Shown here one piece after another: positions 62,628 through 64,000 of a stretch of 64,000 bases of DNA. The position numbers and the translations under genes were made by a program. Origin of the DNA: Staphylococcus pettenkoferi (GTDB lineage Bacteria > Bacillota > Bacilli > Staphylococcales > Staphylococcaceae); assembly GCF_002902685.1 (NCBI RefSeq), contig NZ_PPRN01000012.1, positions 24,629 to 88,628 on the forward strand. The letters run 5' to 3'. How positions within the stretch are numbered: the stretch's first letter is position 1; each line of letters opens with the position of its first letter. The notes under the pieces were generated by a model. The model worked only from the letters and a program-made list of their open reading frames with translations. It was not told where the DNA came from and searched no databases.

Positions 62628-62639
62628 TGTGAATTCACA
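62628..62639. repeat. Palindrome upstream of the holin gene
   Basis: TGTGAATTCACA is a perfect 12-bp palindrome 20 bases before the holin start, just upstream of its ribosome site. It could be an operator; no regulator is adjacent. Confidence 0.4.
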
Positions 62640-62779
62640 CTAAATATCGAAAGAAATAACATTTGAGGTTAAAACAATGAGTACCGGTGACTTGTATTGA
62701 GGTATGAGTAGTAAAATTCAATCTTTTCTTCTCTATTCACAGAATTATTTAGAATATTATTCTAATATTATATTTCCAA

Positions 62780-62808
62780 TTGAACAGAGGGGTTTTTTGC
62801 TATATAAT
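62780..62808 (+). promoter_or_regulatory. Strong promoter of the coiled-coil gene
   Basis: TTGAAC (62780-62785), 17-base spacer, TATAAT (62803-62808), near consensus. It shows that the reading frame beginning at 62780 is not the real start, since its first TTG is part of the -35. Confidence 0.75.
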
Positions 62809-62911
62809 AACTTTAATAATGAAAATACAGGCGCGTTCGCTGTCTTTAACCGATTCTCAATCCTTATTTGCACCTTACACTAGACGACAACTTACGATAA
62901 AGGAGACATCA

Positions 62912-63997
62912 ATGAGCTCTAACCCGCATTTTTACCACCCTTCTGAACTTAAGCTTATGTTAAAGCAACCTCAAGCACCGCTCTCCTACCACTACAAAAG
63001 ACATCTAGGAGATGAGAACATGACAAATTACTTAACTAAGGCAGAATTCTATAAACACAAACAGAAATTGGATAGGAAGCACGCTGCTCTTGAAAGCAAT
63101 ATCTCAACGTATCAGCGGTCTCTTCAGCGTTTACAAGAACATGAAGACTTTACTATGAAGACACTCAATCAGTTGCAAGAAAGTCAACAACACGCCTTAG
63201 AACATGTCCAATCAGAAATGACTGGCATGCGCAAAGACAACCAACGCTTTTACGAAGTGCAAACCGAAGCGAATGACAAACTGAGACGCGAGTTAAAGCA
63301 AGATTACAAGGATTTCATTAAAGATACTAAAGAGGACACTAAGACATTTAAAGCTGAGTTAAACTTAAATTTCGATAAGTTTAAAGAAGGAATGGAAAGT
63401 AAATATTCCGAATTTAAAAAAGAGATGAAAGATGAGTATGCTCAGTTTAAAAAGGAGAATAAGTCTGATTTCACGTCCTTTAAAAGCTATATGGAAAATC
63501 AATTCACTCACTTTAATAATGAAAGAAAAGAAGAATATGAACGTTTCAAAAATGATTTGGAGAAGAAATTCGAACAAACGCGCAATGAAATGAAAGATGA
63601 TTTTAAGTATTTTAGAAACGAGATGAAAAATGATTTCGAAGCGCATAAAAATGAAATGTATCAATTCAAAAGTGAGATGAAAGATGAATTCAATTTACTT
63701 CGAGAAGACATGAATAATTTCCGAAAAGAGACGAAAGATGATTTCGACTCGCTTCGTGAAGAAATGAATGACTTCAAAAAAGAGATGAAAGCTGATTTCG
63801 ATTCGCTTCGTGAAGAAATGAACGACTTCAAAAAAGAGATACGTTCAGAGATCAATGCATTTCGTGAAGAGGTGAATACAAAAATTGATAATTTGTTAAA
63901 AACACTAAAACAAAGAGAAAATCGTATGCTCGTTAAGTTTGGTTTATTATTTACTGCTATCAACATTGTAGTGTCGATTATTTTGCATTTCATCTAA
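62912..63997 (+). CDS. Tail-anchored coiled-coil rod protein with 11- and 18-residue repeats
   Basis: I do not recognise this 361-residue protein. The ATG at 62912 follows AAAGGAG by 6-7 bases and begins MSSNPHFYHPSELKLMLKQP; an ATG at 63017 after AGGAGATG is an alternative. Residues 1-60 are Pro/His containing and probably not coiled. From about 150 the sequence is a chain of eight 11-residue units (FKEGMESKYSE, FKKEMKDEYAQ, FKKENKSDFTS and so on), then four 18-residue units (LREDMNNFRKETKDDFDS, LREEMNDFKKEMKADFDS and so on). A single membrane helix (residues ~341-359, LVKFGLLFTAINIVVSIIL) ends the protein. This is the head-stalk-anchor plan of DUF1640/CCDC90 and Bdr-like proteins, but homology is not shown. 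Cytoplasmic rod attached to the inner membrane face is likely. Confidence 0.8.
   Translation: MSSNPHFYHPSELKLMLKQPQAPLSYHYKRHLGDENMTNYLTKAEFYKHKQKLDRKHAALESNISTYQRSLQRLQEHEDFTMKTLNQLQESQQHALEHVQSEMTGMRKDNQRFYEVQTEANDKLRRELKQDYKDFIKDTKEDTKTFKAELNLNFDKFKEGMESKYSEFKKEMKDEYAQFKKENKSDFTSFKSYMENQFTHFNNERKEEYERFKNDLEKKFEQTRNEMKDDFKYFRNEMKNDFEAHKNEMYQFKSEMKDEFNLLREDMNNFRKETKDDFDSLREEMNDFKKEMKADFDSLREEMNDFKKEIRSEINAFREEVNTKIDNLLKTLKQRENRMLVKFGLLFTAINIVVSIILHFI
63751..63840 (+). repeat. 54-base tandem repeat in the coiled-coil gene
   Basis: GCTTCGTGAAGAAATGAA begins at 63751 and again at 63805, and the following bases through AAAAAAGAGAT are nearly identical. The 54-base period encodes one 18-residue unit and marks a recent duplication. 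Confidence 0.85.
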
Positions 63998-64000
63998 TAT

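Noticed and set aside
62705..62882. A 58-codon open frame starting ATGAGTAGT before the coiled-coil gene
   Set aside because: It runs straight through the near-consensus promoter at 62780-62808 and has a poor ribosome site, so it is probably chance.
62780..62911. N-terminal extension of the coiled-coil gene to 62780
   Set aside because: The first codon is the TTG of the -35 element and the transcript would start after it; the ATG at 62912 has a proper ribosome site.
63365..63993. Long minus-strand frames rich in Phe, Ile and Leu
   Set aside because: They are antisense shadows of the Lys/Glu-rich repeats of the coiled-coil gene.

Overview
The window is chromosomal DNA of a low-GC Gram-positive coccus, almost certainly a Staphylococcus other than S. 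aureus. The main gene order (def, rpoY-rnjA, ktrC, cydBA, ptsIH, ykoEDC, purEKCSQLFMNHD, folD, qoxABCD, lcpB, atl, patA, menBHDF, menA) is, from memory, the order of one contiguous S. aureus chromosome segment, and many proteins align closely with remembered S. aureus sequences. The S. aureus protease operon sspABC, expected between patA and menB, is absent. A species name cannot be given from sequence reading alone.

Layout. 1-14 kb: a YkyA-like lipoprotein, peptide deformylase, a small unknown protein, an amino-acid permease, then RNA polymerase epsilon/RNase J1, a K+ channel regulator, cytochrome bd oxidase, a glutaredoxin-like protein, the PTS phosphocarriers and an rRNA methyltransferase. 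14-20 kb: a polytopic membrane protein, an untypically small stress gene behind a SigmaB-type promoter, and a TPP riboswitch controlling the ykoEDC thiamine-precursor transporter. 20-32 kb: the complete eleven-gene purine operon on the minus strand, divergent from folD, which supplies the one-carbon units purine synthesis needs. 32-39 kb: a secreted Ig-like protein, the qoxABCD quinol oxidase, a nucleoside hydrolase and alpha-phosphoglucomutase.

40-51 kb is a cell-envelope region: an LCP wall-polymer ligase, a DUF2538-type protein, a four-gene translationally coupled cassette (ABC ATPase, permease, histidine kinase, response regulator) that looks inserted relative to S. aureus, a GNAT protein and the bifunctional autolysin Atl. 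51-61 kb: a MarR regulator divergent from an acyltransferase, an aminotransferase, a thiol-switch MarR/SarZ-like regulator, and the menaquinone genes menFDHB and menA arranged divergently. Both terminal oxidases in this window (cydAB, qoxABCD) use the menaquinol made by this last cluster.

The right end (61.6-64 kb) is the least ordinary part: a holin gene and a frameshifted amidase gene form a remnant phage-type lysis cassette, and next to it a strongly promoted gene encodes a tail-anchored coiled-coil rod built of 11-residue repeats that change to 18-residue repeats near the membrane anchor. I regard that protein and the duplicated palindromic operator upstream of the inserted two-component/ABC cassette as the best candidates for undescribed biology. 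No tRNA, rRNA, CRISPR array or intact insertion sequence was seen.
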